From NCBI RefSeq assembly GCF_002953255.1, contig NZ_CP026498.1:1220703-1284702 (forward strand): 64,000 nt of DNA, in the 5' to 3' direction. Each line of letters opens with the position of its first letter. The stretch's first letter is position 1. The translations under genes and the position numbers were made by a program. Positions 53,629 through 62,807 of the stretch are shown here, one piece after another. Source of the DNA: Streptomyces sp. CB01881 (GTDB lineage Bacteria > Actinomycetota > Actinomycetes > Streptomycetales > Streptomycetaceae). The notes beneath the pieces are model-generated. The model saw nothing but the letters and a program-made list of their open reading frames with translations. It searched no databases and was not told the DNA's origin.

Positions 53629-55065
53629 TCACCCGGATGCCGATCGTTGGATTGACTTGACCTCGCAGAACTCCTCCAGCCCGAAGCGGCCGAGCTCGCG
53701 GCCGTTGCCCGACTGGCGGTACCCCCCGAACGGGGCGGCCTCGTTGAAGGCCGCGCCGTTGATGTCGACCTGGCCGGTGCGCAGCCGCCTGGCCACGGCC
53801 AGGGCACGGTCCGGGTCCGCGGAGAACACGGCGCCGCCGAGGCCGTAGCGCGTGCCGTTGGCGATGGAGACCGCCTCGTCCTCGGAGGAGTACGGGATGA
53901 CGGACAGCACCGGCCCGAAGATCTCCTCCTGGGCGATCACCGCGGTCGGGCTCACCCCCGCGAAGACGGTCGGGCGGACGTAGTAGCCGCGGTCGAGCCC
54001 GTCCGGGGGCGTCGGACCGCCGGCCGCGAGCCGGGCGCCGTCGGCGATCCCGCGCTCGATGTAGCCCCGCACCCGGTCGCGTTGGGCGGCGGACGCCAGC
54101 GGACCGATCCGGGTGCCCGGCAGGGTGGGGTCGCCGACGGTGAAGGCCGCCGCCGCCTCCGCGGCCGCCTCGACCGCCTGGTCGTGCAGCCCGGCGGGCA
54201 CCAGCAGCCGGGTCCAGGCCCAGCACATCTGGCCGTTGTTCATGAAGCAGTTCGCGACGCCGGCCCGTACCGCGGCGAGGAGGTCGGCGTCCGGCAGCAC
54301 CAGGTTGGCGGACTTGCCGCCCAGTTCCAGGGCGACCCGTTTGACGGTCCGCGCCCCGAGTGCCGCGACGTTCCTGCCCGCCTCGGTCGATCCGGTGAAG
54401 GACACCATGTCGACGTCCGGGTGGGAGGCGAGCGCCGCACCGACCTCCGGGCCCCGTCCGTGGACGACGTTGAGGACGCCGTCGGGCACCCCCGCCCCGC
54501 GGACGACCTCGGCGAGGATCATCGCGGTCAGCGGGGCGATCTCGCTGGGCTTCAGCACCACCGTGTTCCCGGCCAGCAGGGCCGGCGCGACCTTGGCGAC
54601 GGCCTGGTGCAGCGGGAAGTTCCACGGCGTGATCGCCGCGACCACGCCGACCGGTTCGCGGAACACGGTCGAGCGTCCGATCTGCTCGGTCCAGGCGAAC
54701 TCCTCCGCGACGGCGGCGGCCCCGGACGCGACGGCGACCGGCAGGGCCGCCTGGACCCGCTGCGAGAACACCGTCGGCACGCCGACCTCCGCGGTGACGG
54801 CCGCGGCGATCTCGTCCTGCCGGGCCGCCAGCCCCTTCGCGACCGCCCGCACCGCGTCGACCCGGTCGCGCAGCGGCACGCCGGACCAGTGGCCGAACGC
54901 CCGCACGGCCGCCGCGACCGCGAGATCCGCGTCCGCCGCGGTGCCCGCCGGCACCACCGACAGGCGCTCCTGCGTCGCCGGGTCGACGACGTCGATCCAC
55001 CGCGTGTGGCCGGTGGTCCGGGTGCCGCCGATCCAGTGCGTCCGCGCGGGTACGGAGGCGCTCAT
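53629..55065 (-). CDS. NAD(P)-dependent aldehyde dehydrogenase
   Basis: This 478-residue enzyme has all catalytic features: TPWNFPLHQA (Asn149), LKPSE (Lys172), FTGSTEAG near 223, LELGGKSA (Glu247) and catalytic Cys281 in NNGQMCWAW. It may oxidise an aldehyde intermediate or side-chain in the polyene pathway, or supply a starter acid. ATGA-like overlap with the small gene upstream. Confidence 0.92.
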   Translation of the reverse strand: MSASVPARTHWIGGTRTTGHTRWIDVVDPATQERLSVVPAGTAADADLAVAAAVRAFGHWSGVPLRDRVDAVRAVAKGLAARQDEIAAAVTAEVGVPTVFSQRVQAALPVAVASGAAAVAEEFAWTEQIGRSTVFREPVGVVAAITPWNFPLHQAVAKVAPALLAGNTVVLKPSEIAPLTAMILAEVVRGAGVPDGVLNVVHGRGPEVGAALASHPDVDMVSFTGSTEAGRNVAALGARTVKRVALELGGKSANLVLPDADLLAAVRAGVANCFMNNGQMCWAWTRLLVPAGLHDQAVEAAAEAAAAFTVGDPTLPGTRIGPLASAAQRDRVRGYIERGIADGARLAAGGPTPPDGLDRGYYVRPTVFAGVSPTAVIAQEEIFGPVLSVIPYSSEDEAVSIANGTRYGLGGAVFSADPDRALAVARRLRTGQVDINGAAFNEAAPFGGYRQSGNGRELGRFGLEEFCEVKSIQRSASG

Positions 55066-55235
55066 CCGCAGCCGCCCGCGGTGTCGTCGCCGAGGCCGCT
55101 CACCAGCCCGGTGAGCTCGGCCGGGATGCCGTCCATCGGGTCGTCGTCGATGTCCGCGACGAGCGGCACCGGGCGCCGCAGGCCCGTCAGGCTCTCCGTC
55201 TCCGCCGCCCGGGGACCGGCCGGGTTCGCCGTCAT
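55062..55235 (-). CDS. 57-residue unknown protein, coupled on both sides
   Basis: This very small protein starts MTANPAGPRAAETES, has a strongly acidic middle (ADIDDDPMDG) and ends LGDDTAGGCG. It overlaps the upstream DsbA-like gene (ATGA) and the downstream aldehyde dehydrogenase (4 nt), so translation of the three is coupled, which argues that it is real. I do not recognise the family. Acidic middle plus a short Cys-containing C-terminus could be a RiPP-like leader/core, a carrier or an assembly factor; none can be shown. Confidence 0.6.
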   Translation of the reverse strand: MTANPAGPRAAETESLTGLRRPVPLVADIDDDPMDGIPAELTGLVSGLGDDTAGGCG

Positions 55236-55870
55236 GCCGCCCTGCCCTTCTGCTGCCACTGCTCGAATCCCGCGATGAAGTCGTCGAGGCGGTCCAGTCC
55301 CCAGTAGCGGTGGGGGCCGATCTTGAAGTAGGGCGCGCCGAACACGTCGTCCAGGTAGGCCGCCTCCATGGCGTCCATGCCCTCCTCGCGCAGCTCCTCG
55401 TCCTCGGGCGCGGCGACCAGCGTCGCGCCGTCGAGCCCGGCCGCGTCGGCGATGGCGCGCAGTGTCCCGCGGTCGCAGATGTTCTCGCCGCGGCCCCAGC
55501 GGGCCTCGACCATCGCCCAGTACAGGGTGTTCTGGTCGCCGGTGCGCTTCGCGGCGAGCCACGCGTGGTGCGGCAGCACCCACCACGGCTCGCGGTCGAC
55601 CGGCCAGGACACCTCGAAGCCGAACCGCGCGGACAGCCGCTTGACGTCCTGGAGGATGTAGAGGTGCTTGGCCTTGCTCATGTCCGCGTAGTGCAGCTCG
55701 ATCCCCCGTTCGTCCATCGACTTCCAGGTCTGCGCGTCCGGGTAGAAGTACGGGATCATCTGCATCTCTTCGAGCGCCTGCGGGCAACGCTCGGCCAGCA
55801 GCCTGCTCGCCATCCAGCTGTAGGGGCTGTGCAGGGAGAAGTAGAACTTCGGGGGGTACCGCTTGCTCAC
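55232..55870 (-). CDS. DsbA-like 2-hydroxychromene-2-carboxylate isomerase family protein
   Basis: This 212-residue thioredoxin-fold protein has the isomerase hallmarks: FYFSLHSPYSWMASRLL with the catalytic-position Ser, PWWVLPHHAWLAAK, and a C-terminal FGAPYFKIGPHRYWGLDRLDDFI (GxPxF...GQDRL-like). Homologues beside type II polyene and cinnamoyl synthases are proposed to catalyse E/Z isomerisation of polyene intermediates. ATG 55870, overlapping the upstream hydrolase by 4 nt. Confidence 0.87.
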   Translation of the reverse strand: MSKRYPPKFYFSLHSPYSWMASRLLAERCPQALEEMQMIPYFYPDAQTWKSMDERGIELHYADMSKAKHLYILQDVKRLSARFGFEVSWPVDREPWWVLPHHAWLAAKRTGDQNTLYWAMVEARWGRGENICDRGTLRAIADAAGLDGATLVAAPEDEELREEGMDAMEAAYLDDVFGAPYFKIGPHRYWGLDRLDDFIAGFEQWQQKGRAA

Positions 55871-56724
55871 GGGGTCGCTCCTTCCGGTCCCGGCCGTTGC
55901 CCGGCCTTCGTGAATGCGGGTGTCGTGCGGAGCAGGAACTCCGCGACGAGTTCGGCCACCCGGTGCGGCTGCTCGATGTGGCAGAAGTGCGTCAGCCCGT
56001 CCTCCAGGCGGATCTCCGCGGACGGCATGGCCAGGCCGAGCGCCTCGGCGCGGGGACCGCTGAGGCCGGCATCGGCGGTCCCCCCGACCACGAGGGTCGG
56101 CACGGTGTTCGCCGAGAGGTCCAGCCCGGACGAGGAGATGAACTGGTCGAACAGGGCGAGGAAGCCCTCCGGGCCGATCCGGTCGAGCGCCTTCTCGGCC
56201 ATCAGGTCGACCAGCTCCGGGCCGATCCGCGCGGCGCGCTCACCGAGACGCGCCAGCAGGCCGGCCTTCATGACCGCCCTGAAGTCGGCGAGCGACCGGT
56301 CGAACATCCGCCAGTCCACCGGGACGGAGGTCAGGCGGTAGAACGGCGACAGCAGCACGACGGCGTCGAGCCGCCGTGCCGCACCGGACGTCAGCCAGTG
56401 CAGCACGGCGTTCGCGCCCATCGAGTGGGCGACGACCACGGAGACCGGCTCGGGGACGGTCTCCAGGGCCCGCTCCACCCACTGCCCGGCCGTCCCGCCG
56501 GCGCGCCAGCCGTAGTCACCGCCGGCGCGCCACGGGAGGTCGATCGCATAGCAGCGGAACCGGTCGCCGAGCCTGTCCGTGACCGGCTTCCAGCTCTGCC
56601 AGTCGTCCTCCAGGCCGTGCAGCATGGCCACCACCGGAGGACGGGCCGGACCGTGCGCGCTCAGCGACACACCCTCGACCACGGACTGCGCGACCGGTTC
56701 CCGGTCGCTATGCGCTCGTCGCAC
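55867..56724 (-). CDS. Alpha/beta hydrolase
   Basis: This 285-residue hydrolase has the oxyanion region MLHGLEDDWQSW, nucleophile Ser in AHSMGAN near 101, and a late His in GLTHFCHIE. A role as thioesterase releasing the polyene chain from ACP, or as a hydrolase in tailoring, is possible. GTG 56724 overlaps the KS-beta stop by 17 nt, so it is coupled. Confidence 0.85.
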   Translation of the reverse strand: MRRAHSDREPVAQSVVEGVSLSAHGPARPPVVAMLHGLEDDWQSWKPVTDRLGDRFRCYAIDLPWRAGGDYGWRAGGTAGQWVERALETVPEPVSVVVAHSMGANAVLHWLTSGAARRLDAVVLLSPFYRLTSVPVDWRMFDRSLADFRAVMKAGLLARLGERAARIGPELVDLMAEKALDRIGPEGFLALFDQFISSSGLDLSANTVPTLVVGGTADAGLSGPRAEALGLAMPSAEIRLEDGLTHFCHIEQPHRVAELVAEFLLRTTPAFTKAGQRPGPEGATP

Positions 56725-57829
56725 GGCTCCACCCCCGGACCACGGCCACCCCGGCCATCCCCTCGGAGGTGAGCGAGGTCACCAGCGAGACCGCACCGTC
56801 GCGGGCGGGGTTGTTGCGGTGTTCCGCGAGCAGCGCGGCCAACTGCAGGCCCCCCGCCGCGGAGTAGGTCTCACCGACCAGTTCCTTGACCGGCAGGAGG
56901 TTCGGGGTGCCGGTGCCGAGCGCGGACCTGAGGGCCGCGAGCTCGATCGCGTCGCGCTTCGGTGAACCGGAGAGCGACGGCGCCACCGCCCACACGTCGG
57001 CCGCGGCGACACCGGCCGCTTCGAGCGCCCGGGTGATGCACTCCGCCAGGCCGGCGGCCGGGTCGTCCTCGCTGCCGGGCTCGCCGTAGAGGCCGCCGTC
57101 GACCGCCAGGATCTCCGCGTCGAGGCTGCGGCCGGCGGTCCGCACGGCCTCGGCGTCCTCCAGCACGAAGAACGCACCGCCCTCGCCGAGTTCGACGCGG
57201 CCCTCCGCGGTGCCGCGGGCCTGGTGCGACGCCCAGGCGCGGGTCGGCGAGAACTCCTCCACCACCCCGGTCACGGCGGCGTGCACGTAGCCGTTGCGCA
57301 CCTTGTTGCGGGCGTACCGCAGGGCGGTGAGGAAGGCCATCTGCCCGCCGGACACCGTGGCGTTGACACCCTTGAGCTTGTGCCAGATCGCCGTGGCGCT
57401 CGCCGCACCGTTCATCACCGCGTACGGGAAGAGCAGCGGGTTGACGAGGTACGGCTTCTCGCTGGTGTACATCTCGTGGATGAAGTCCGACATCGCCTGG
57501 GGCCCGCCGCTGCTCAGTCCGAGCACGAGCCCGATGCCGCCGTCGGCCTCCTCCCCGCGGGTGAGACGGGCGTCCTCCAGGGCGAGCTTGCAGGCGACGA
57601 CGGAGAGCGCCGTCGACCTGTCGAAGAAGCGCGTCCCCTTCTTGCCCAGGTAGTCCTTGGCGTCGAAGCCGGGGATCGCGCAGGCGGTCGCGGACGGGAG
57701 CTGCTGCTCGAACATCCCCGTCACGTCGGTGCGGCCGCTGCGGCGCTCTCCCCAGGCCTCGGAGAACTCCTCCGCGCCCGACCCGATGGCGGACAGGACC
57801 CCCCATCCGGTCACGGCCAGGGCGCTCAT
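56708..57829 (-). CDS. KS-beta (chain-length factor-like) of a reducing type II PKS
   Basis: This 373-residue ketosynthase-fold protein lacks the active cysteine: the position aligned with the KS-alpha Cys is Gln163 in VSGGQMAF, the classic chain-length factor substitution. LGLSSGGPQAMSDF and LVGETYSAAGG regions match KS folds. It forms a heterodimer with the adjacent KS-alpha and sets chain length. ATG 57829 overlaps the KS-alpha stop by 4 nt. The pair belongs with the ishigamide/polyene-type reducing systems rather than aromatic minimal PKSs, given the ketoreductase and dehydratases nearby and no cyclase or aromatase. Confidence 0.9.
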   Translation of the reverse strand: MSALAVTGWGVLSAIGSGAEEFSEAWGERRSGRTDVTGMFEQQLPSATACAIPGFDAKDYLGKKGTRFFDRSTALSVVACKLALEDARLTRGEEADGGIGLVLGLSSGGPQAMSDFIHEMYTSEKPYLVNPLLFPYAVMNGAASATAIWHKLKGVNATVSGGQMAFLTALRYARNKVRNGYVHAAVTGVVEEFSPTRAWASHQARGTAEGRVELGEGGAFFVLEDAEAVRTAGRSLDAEILAVDGGLYGEPGSEDDPAAGLAECITRALEAAGVAAADVWAVAPSLSGSPKRDAIELAALRSALGTGTPNLLPVKELVGETYSAAGGLQLAALLAEHRNNPARDGAVSLVTSLTSEGMAGVAVVRGWSRATSA

Positions 57830-59034
57830 TCGTACCTCCCGAAGATCGTGATGGCGTTGTTGCCGCCGAAGGCGAACCCGTTGTTCTGCACGATCCGCAC
57901 ATCGGCGGCCCGCGACACGTTCGGCACCACGTCGATGCCCTCGAAGGCCGGGTCGAGCGTGTTCAGGTTGATCGTCGGCGGCAGGAAGCCGTCCCTGATC
58001 GCCAGGCAGGAGGCGATCGCACCGAACCCGCTCGCCGCGCCCATGGAGTGGCCGAGCATCGACTTGATCGAACTCACCGGGGGGAGCTCGTCGCCGAAGA
58101 CCTCGCGCAGCGCGGCGACCTCGGCGGAGTCGTTCGACGGCGTGCCGGTCCCGTGGGCGCAGATGTAGTCGATCTCGCTCTGCTTCACCCCGGCGTTGGC
58201 GTGGGCCCGGCGGGTGCACTCGGCGATCGACGTCGCCAACGGCGAAACCATGTGGTTGGCATCGCAGTTGAGCCCGTAGCCGAGCACCTCGGCGTAGATC
58301 TCGGCCCCGCGGGCGAGCGCCGAGTCCAGCGATTCGAGCAGCAGCGCGGAGCTGCCTTCGCCGATCAGGATGCCCTTGCGGTCGGCGTCGAAGGGCGTGC
58401 ACACGTCCTTCGCGAGCGCACCGAGCCGGTAGAAGCCGGCGACGGCGAACGCGCACATGGCCTCCGAGCCACCGGCGATCATGTAGTCCGAGTCACCCGC
58501 CGCGATGACGTCGTAGGCGTAGCCGATCGCGTAGTTGCTCGCCGAGCAGGCGGTGGCCAGGGTCACCGCCTCGCCGTGGATGCCGAGTTCGCGGTTGGCG
58601 GCGACGGCCAGCCGGTAGGCGGGGATCCTCTTGACGAGGCCGCCGATGTCGGCGCCGGCACCCTCGGCGAGCCACTTCTCGTACGCCTCCTCGTGGAGGC
58701 GGGTCTCGGCACCGGTCGTCCCGAAGACCGACCCGGCCCGACCGCGCCGCAGTTCGGCGCGGTCCAGGCCGGCGTCCTCGACCGCCAGCCGCGCGACGGC
58801 GGCCGCGGCAAGGCTCGCCGGTCCCCAGTCGTCGGGGTCGAGGTTGGTGACGTAGTCCGCGGGGCTGACGTCACCCAGCTCGTTCGCGACGTTGTGCGGG
58901 AAGCCGGAGGCGTCGAAGCTGCGGATGGGCCCGCTGTTGCTCGCGCCGGCCCGCAGGCCGGCCGCGAAGGCGTCCGGGCCCACGCCGATGGTCGACAGGG
59001 GTCCGAGGCCGGTGATCACCACACGGCGGGGCAT
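57826..59034 (-). CDS. KS-alpha ketosynthase of a reducing type II PKS
   Basis: This 402-residue beta-ketoacyl-ACP synthase II-type enzyme has catalytic Cys163 in TACSAS, His294 in CAHGTGTPSND and His329 in SMLGHSMGAAS. It condenses malonyl-ACP with the growing chain. It directly follows the ACP gene (1 nt gap) and is coupled to KS-beta. With KR and two dehydratases it should build a polyene. Confidence 0.93.
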   Translation of the reverse strand: MPRRVVITGLGPLSTIGVGPDAFAAGLRAGASNSGPIRSFDASGFPHNVANELGDVSPADYVTNLDPDDWGPASLAAAAVARLAVEDAGLDRAELRRGRAGSVFGTTGAETRLHEEAYEKWLAEGAGADIGGLVKRIPAYRLAVAANRELGIHGEAVTLATACSASNYAIGYAYDVIAAGDSDYMIAGGSEAMCAFAVAGFYRLGALAKDVCTPFDADRKGILIGEGSSALLLESLDSALARGAEIYAEVLGYGLNCDANHMVSPLATSIAECTRRAHANAGVKQSEIDYICAHGTGTPSNDSAEVAALREVFGDELPPVSSIKSMLGHSMGAASGFGAIASCLAIRDGFLPPTINLNTLDPAFEGIDVVPNVSRAADVRIVQNNGFAFGGNNAITIFGRYE

Positions 59035-59035
59035 G

Positions 59036-59296
59036 TCAGATGTTCCCGTCGGAGTATTCGACCAGCGTGTCGTACACGGCGCGCAGGTTCACCATGTCGG
59101 CGAGCCGCTCCTGCGGCACCGACACCTTGTACTTCTTCTCGATGCGGGCCAGGATCTCGATCGCCCGGAGCGAGTCGGCGTCGTGGTCCTCGATGAAGCT
59201 GCTGGTCTCGGTGATGTTCTCGGGCTCCTCCTCCAGGACCTCCGCGATCATCTCGCGCAGTTCGTCCATGACCTGCTGGTTGGTCGCAGTCGACAT
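59036..59296 (-). CDS. Acyl carrier protein of the type II PKS
   Basis: This 86-residue ACP has the phosphopantetheine serine Ser42 in HDADSLRAIEI. The acidic helix II after it fits docking to KS and KR. ATG 59296. The 97-bp gap to the dehydratase upstream is the longest in the core operon, so it may have an extra promoter. Confidence 0.93.
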   Translation of the reverse strand: MSTATNQQVMDELREMIAEVLEEEPENITETSSFIEDHDADSLRAIEILARIEKKYKVSVPQERLADMVNLRAVYDTLVEYSDGNI

Positions 59297-59393
59297 CTCG
59301 TTACCGCTTTCTGGGTTGTCTGTTGGGTGTTGGGTGTTGTGCTCCGGACCGCCGGTCCGGGAGCGGACCGGCGGGTTCTGCTCCGACGTGGCG

Positions 59394-59870
59394 TCAGGCC
59401 TCTTGCGCCGGACTCCCGTTGGGCCGGATGACCGCGATGGCCTCGCCGACCGTCATGACCGGCTCGTCGCCGACGAAGCTCCGGCCGGACAGGAAGGCGT
59501 TGGCGCCGACCAGCTGGTCGATCTTCAGCTCGTGCCGGACGGTGTCGCCCGGCTGGACCGGGCGGTGGAACTCGACATTGCGCGCCGCGGCGAATATCAG
59601 GGTCCCGTCCAGGCTCTCGCCACGCGTCCTGATGCTTTCCAGCCAGAGCACGGCGCCGCTCTGGCCGAACGATTCGATGAGCAGCGTCTTCGGATAGGAA
59701 TAGGCGGACCGGCCGAGCCCCTCGGCCATTCCCGCATAACAGGGCTCACTGCCGGAGACGGCCTTGGTGGTGACGATCCGGTCGAACGGATGCCATTCCA
59801 GGACGGTGTCCACCAGAAGTATCGGGTGGCGGTGCGGAAGGATTCCCCGGATTGCGGCGTGGTCGATCAC
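59394..59870 (-). CDS. Hotdog dehydratase 1 (FabZ-like)
   Basis: This 158-residue FabA/FabZ-like protein has the catalytic His of LPHRHPILLVD (13/15) and Glu66 in LLIESFGQSG. It removes water from 3-hydroxyacyl-ACP. GTG start overlapping the second dehydratase as GTGA; the two probably work as a heterodimer. Confidence 0.9.
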   Translation of the reverse strand: MIDHAAIRGILPHRHPILLVDTVLEWHPFDRIVTTKAVSGSEPCYAGMAEGLGRSAYSYPKTLLIESFGQSGAVLWLESIRTRGESLDGTLIFAAARNVEFHRPVQPGDTVRHELKIDQLVGANAFLSGRSFVGDEPVMTVGEAIAVIRPNGSPAQEA

Positions 59871-60295
59871 CGGCCGCCTCCGTCCACGACCCCGTAGGCC
59901 AGCCTCAGTTTCGCCGCGGTGGCGCCGGCGGAATTCCGGCAGCTCGCGTTCACGGTCAGCACGTCGCCGTCGGCGAGAATCGTGCAGGACACCTGGAGCG
60001 TGTCCCCCGGGAGAACCGGGGTGGTGAACCGCACGGACCTGACGGTCGTCAGGTCCGCGATCCGGCCGGCACCGAACCGGCGGGCCACGTATTCGTCGAC
60101 CGCCTGGTTCACCGACTCCATGACGAACACGCCCGGATAGATCGTGAATTCCGGGTAGTGCCCCTCAAGGTACGGGTCGGCGGCATGGACGGCCTTGACC
60201 GCGATCACCTCCGTGTCGCCGACGAGCGTGACGCCGTCGACGGCGGCCAGCGGTGCGGCGCGCCTGCGCGGTCGCGTCGCGGGTGTCTCCGGCAT
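59867..60295 (-). CDS. Hotdog dehydratase 2 (FabZ-like partner)
   Basis: This 142-residue hotdog protein has the His46 motif GHYPEFTIYPGVFVMES with Glu60. Sequence is diverged from dehydratase 1. In reducing type II systems two unlike DH subunits form the active enzyme. The ATG at 60295 and the KR stop share one base (TGATG). Confidence 0.9.
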   Translation of the reverse strand: MPETPATRPRRRAAPLAAVDGVTLVGDTEVIAVKAVHAADPYLEGHYPEFTIYPGVFVMESVNQAVDEYVARRFGAGRIADLTTVRSVRFTTPVLPGDTLQVSCTILADGDVLTVNASCRNSAGATAAKLRLAYGVVDGGGR

Positions 60296-61035
60296 CAGAA
60301 CGCGATTCCGCCGTCGACCTGGATGACCTGGCCGGTGATGTAGGCCGCGCGGTCCGAGACCAGGAACGACACCAGGTCGGAGACGTCCTCCGGCTCGCCG
60401 ATCCGCTTCATCGGGATCATCCCGAGCGCGGCCTTGCGGGCCTTCTCGCCGAGCCCCGCGGTCATGTCCGTCTCGATGAACCCGGGGGCCACCACGTTGA
60501 CCCGGACGCCGTACCCGGCCACTTCCTTCGCCAGCGCCCGGCTCATGCCGTGGATTCCCGACTTCGCCGCCGAGTAGTTGCTCTGGGTCGGGTTGCCGAA
60601 CACGCCGGCGACCGACGAGATGTTCACGATGACGCCGCTCCGGCGCTTCATGAACCCGAACACCACGCTGCGGCAGAAGTTGTAGGTGCCGGTCAGGTTG
60701 GTGTCGATGACCGCGTGCCAGTCCGCGGCCGGCATCAGGACCATCGGGTTGTCCTTGACGATACCGGCCGAATTGACCAGACCGGAAATCTCGCCGAGCT
60801 TCTCCTCGACGGTCTTGACGAACGCCTGCACCGAATCGAGGTCGGCCACGTCGCACGGCGCGTGGTAGCACTCCACGCCCAGCTCGCGGATTTCCTTCTC
60901 GGTCTCCTCGGCCGCGGCGCCGCCGGTCCGGTAGCAGAACGCGATATCGAACCCGTCCGCCGCCAGCTGAAGCGCTACAGCCCGACCAATTCCCCGGGAG
61001 CCGCCGGTGACAACCACACAGCCTTGCTCGCTCAT
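60295..61035 (-). CDS. FabG-type 3-ketoacyl-ACP reductase
   Basis: This 246-residue SDR has TGGSRGIG (10-17), NSAG near 88, catalytic Ser140/141, Tyr154 and Lys158 in YSAAK, and ends TGQVIQVDGGIAF. It reduces 3-ketoacyl-ACP in each polyene extension cycle. It is the first gene of its operon; a hairpin and the AMP-ligase stop lie upstream. AAGAAG is the likely ribosome-binding site. Confidence 0.93.
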   Translation of the reverse strand: MSEQGCVVVTGGSRGIGRAVALQLAADGFDIAFCYRTGGAAAEETEKEIRELGVECYHAPCDVADLDSVQAFVKTVEEKLGEISGLVNSAGIVKDNPMVLMPAADWHAVIDTNLTGTYNFCRSVVFGFMKRRSGVIVNISSVAGVFGNPTQSNYSAAKSGIHGMSRALAKEVAGYGVRVNVVAPGFIETDMTAGLGEKARKAALGMIPMKRIGEPEDVSDLVSFLVSDRAAYITGQVIQVDGGIAF

Positions 61036-61180
61036 TGCTTCTTCGACCCCTTTGATCGCGATGGCAATTTGAATGCTAGGTCCGCCCGGAGGGCCTTCCC
61101 CGAGGCTGGCAGGTTCCTGCCATTGGCGGCTTCCGGGGGATCGGCCGCCGGCCCGGGCGGTCTGGACCACGGCCGCGGAC

Positions 61181-61224
61181 ACGACGGGACCGCCCGGCCG
61201 GTGTCGGCCGGGCGGTCCCGTCGT
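61181..61224. terminator. Perfect 20-bp hairpin between AMP-ligase and KR genes
   Basis: 61181-61200 and 61205-61224 are exact complements with a GTGT loop, 63 nt downstream of the AMP-ligase stop on the minus strand. It probably ends the ALAS/ligase transcript, leaving the KR operon its own promoter in 61036-61180. It is palindromic, so it acts in both directions. Otherwise nothing is seen in the 251-bp gap. Confidence 0.82.
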
Positions 61225-61286
61225 CCCTGCATGAACTCCAGTACCCGGAAGCGCCTGTGACGCTAAGTCGGGTGACTGACCAGCCG

Positions 61287-62807
61287 TCAGGCGTAGCGGC
61301 TCGCCAGCTCCCGCTTGAGGACCTTGCCGCTCGAACCGAGCGGGAACTCCGCCACGAACTCGACCCGGCGCGGGTACTTGTAGGCCGCCATGCGTTCCCT
61401 GCTCCACGCCACGATGTCGCCCGCGAGCGCGGCGCCCGCGTGGTGGCCCGCACGGACCACGACGACGGCGCACACCTCCTCGCCGTGCTTCGCGTCCGGG
61501 ACTCCGACCACCGCCGCCCTGGCCACCGCCGGATGACCGAGCAGCACCTCCTCGACCTCGCGCGGGTACACGTTGTAGCCGCCGCGGACGACGAGGTCCT
61601 TCTTGCGGTCGACGAGGGTCAGGTAGCCGTCCGCGTCCTGCACGCCCAGGTCCCCGGTGCGGAACCAGCCGTCGACCAGCACCTCGGCGGTCTCCCGGGG
61701 GCGGCCGAGGTAGCCGGCCATCACGTTGTGCCCGCGCACGACGATCTCGCCGATCTCGCCCCGGTCCAACAACTCGATGCGGCCCTCCACCTCGGCCGCC
61801 GCGACCGCGACCTCCACGCCCTCGATGGGCAGGCCCACCGTCCCCGGCTTGCACACCGTCCCGGGCAGGTTGTACGCGACGACCGGGGACGTCTCCGTCA
61901 GCCCGTACCCCTCGTGCACCTCGCACCCGAACGTCGTCCGGACCTGTTCGAGGACCGGCACCGGAAGGGCCGAACCGCCGCTGTAGACGCGGGAGAGGCG
62001 CGGGGCCCGCGCACCCGCCGCAACGGCTTCGAGCATTCCGTAGTACATGGTCGGGACGCCCATGAAGACCGTGCAGCCGTGCTCGTGCATCAGCCGCAGG
62101 GCGTCCTGCGCCCCGAAGCGCTCCATGACGACCATGGTCGCCCCGGCGTGGAAGCACACCGCCATCCCGCAGATCTGCCCGAAGGTGTGCGACAGCGGGA
62201 GGGCGCCGAGCAGGACGTCGTCCTCCCCGAAGGCGAACGGCGACACGGCGGTCACCGTGATGTTCGTCAGCACGTTGTGGTGGGTGAGCATCACCCCCTT
62301 CGGCCGGCCCGTGGTGCCGGAGGTGTACAGGACGACCGCGAGGTCCTCCGGCGCCCGCTCGACGTACGTGGCGACCGGCTCGGCGCCGGCGTCGAGCCGG
62401 TGCGCCGCGCCGTCGGCGTCCCCGACGGCCAGCACCCGGACACCGGCCGCCTCGGCGCTGCGGGCGGCCTCCTCGGGCAGCGCGCCGGCCCACACGAGCG
62501 CCCGCGCCCCCGAGTCCCGCAGCACGTGCGAGATCTCGGCCGACCTCAGGGCGGTGTTGACCGGCACGACGACGGCGCCGAGCGCCAGCACCGCGAAGTA
62601 CAGCGCCGGGAACTCCGGCGTGTTCGGCAGCAGCAGGGCGACCCTGTCACCAGGGCCGATCCGCTCCGCCCGCAGGGCCGCGGCGTACCGCCGGGCCTCC
62701 TCCCACAGCTGCGCGTACGAGAGCCGTGCGGTGCCGCACACCAGCGCCGGATGGGCCGGCCGCCGGGCTGCCGAACCGGCCAGCACGGCGGCCACCGACC
62801 CGGTCAC
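61287..62807 (-). CDS. Acyl-CoA/AMP ligase (C5N-type)
   Basis: This 506-residue ANL enzyme has [11 protein letters not shown] (161-171), YGLTETSP near 300, RTGDLG near 393 and the C-terminal [10 protein letters not shown] lysine near 498. It overlaps the upstream 5-aminolevulinate synthase gene (GTGA). In asukamycin-type clusters an acyl-CoA ligase adjacent to the ALAS converts 5-aminolevulinate to its CoA ester, which cyclises to 2-amino-3-hydroxycyclopent-2-enone; that role is inferred from the pairing. A general fatty-acyl ligase is the alternative. Confidence 0.87.
   Translation of the reverse strand: MTGSVAAVLAGSAARRPAHPALVCGTARLSYAQLWEEARRYAAALRAERIGPGDRVALLLPNTPEFPALYFAVLALGAVVVPVNTALRSAEISHVLRDSGARALVWAGALPEEAARSAEAAGVRVLAVGDADGAAHRLDAGAEPVATYVERAPEDLAVVLYTSGTTGRPKGVMLTHHNVLTNITVTAVSPFAFGEDDVLLGALPLSHTFGQICGMAVCFHAGATMVVMERFGAQDALRLMHEHGCTVFMGVPTMYYGMLEAVAAGARAPRLSRVYSGGSALPVPVLEQVRTTFGCEVHEGYGLTETSPVVAYNLPGTVCKPGTVGLPIEGVEVAVAAAEVEGRIELLDRGEIGEIVVRGHNVMAGYLGRPRETAEVLVDGWFRTGDLGVQDADGYLTLVDRKKDLVVRGGYNVYPREVEEVLLGHPAVARAAVVGVPDAKHGEEVCAVVVVRAGHHAGAALAGDIVAWSRERMAAYKYPRRVEFVAEFPLGSSGKVLKRELASRYA

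Noticed and set aside
56708..61035. Aromatic type II PKS (actinorhodin-like)
   Set aside because: No cyclase or aromatase is present, while two dehydratases and an isomerase are; the set fits a reducing polyene system.
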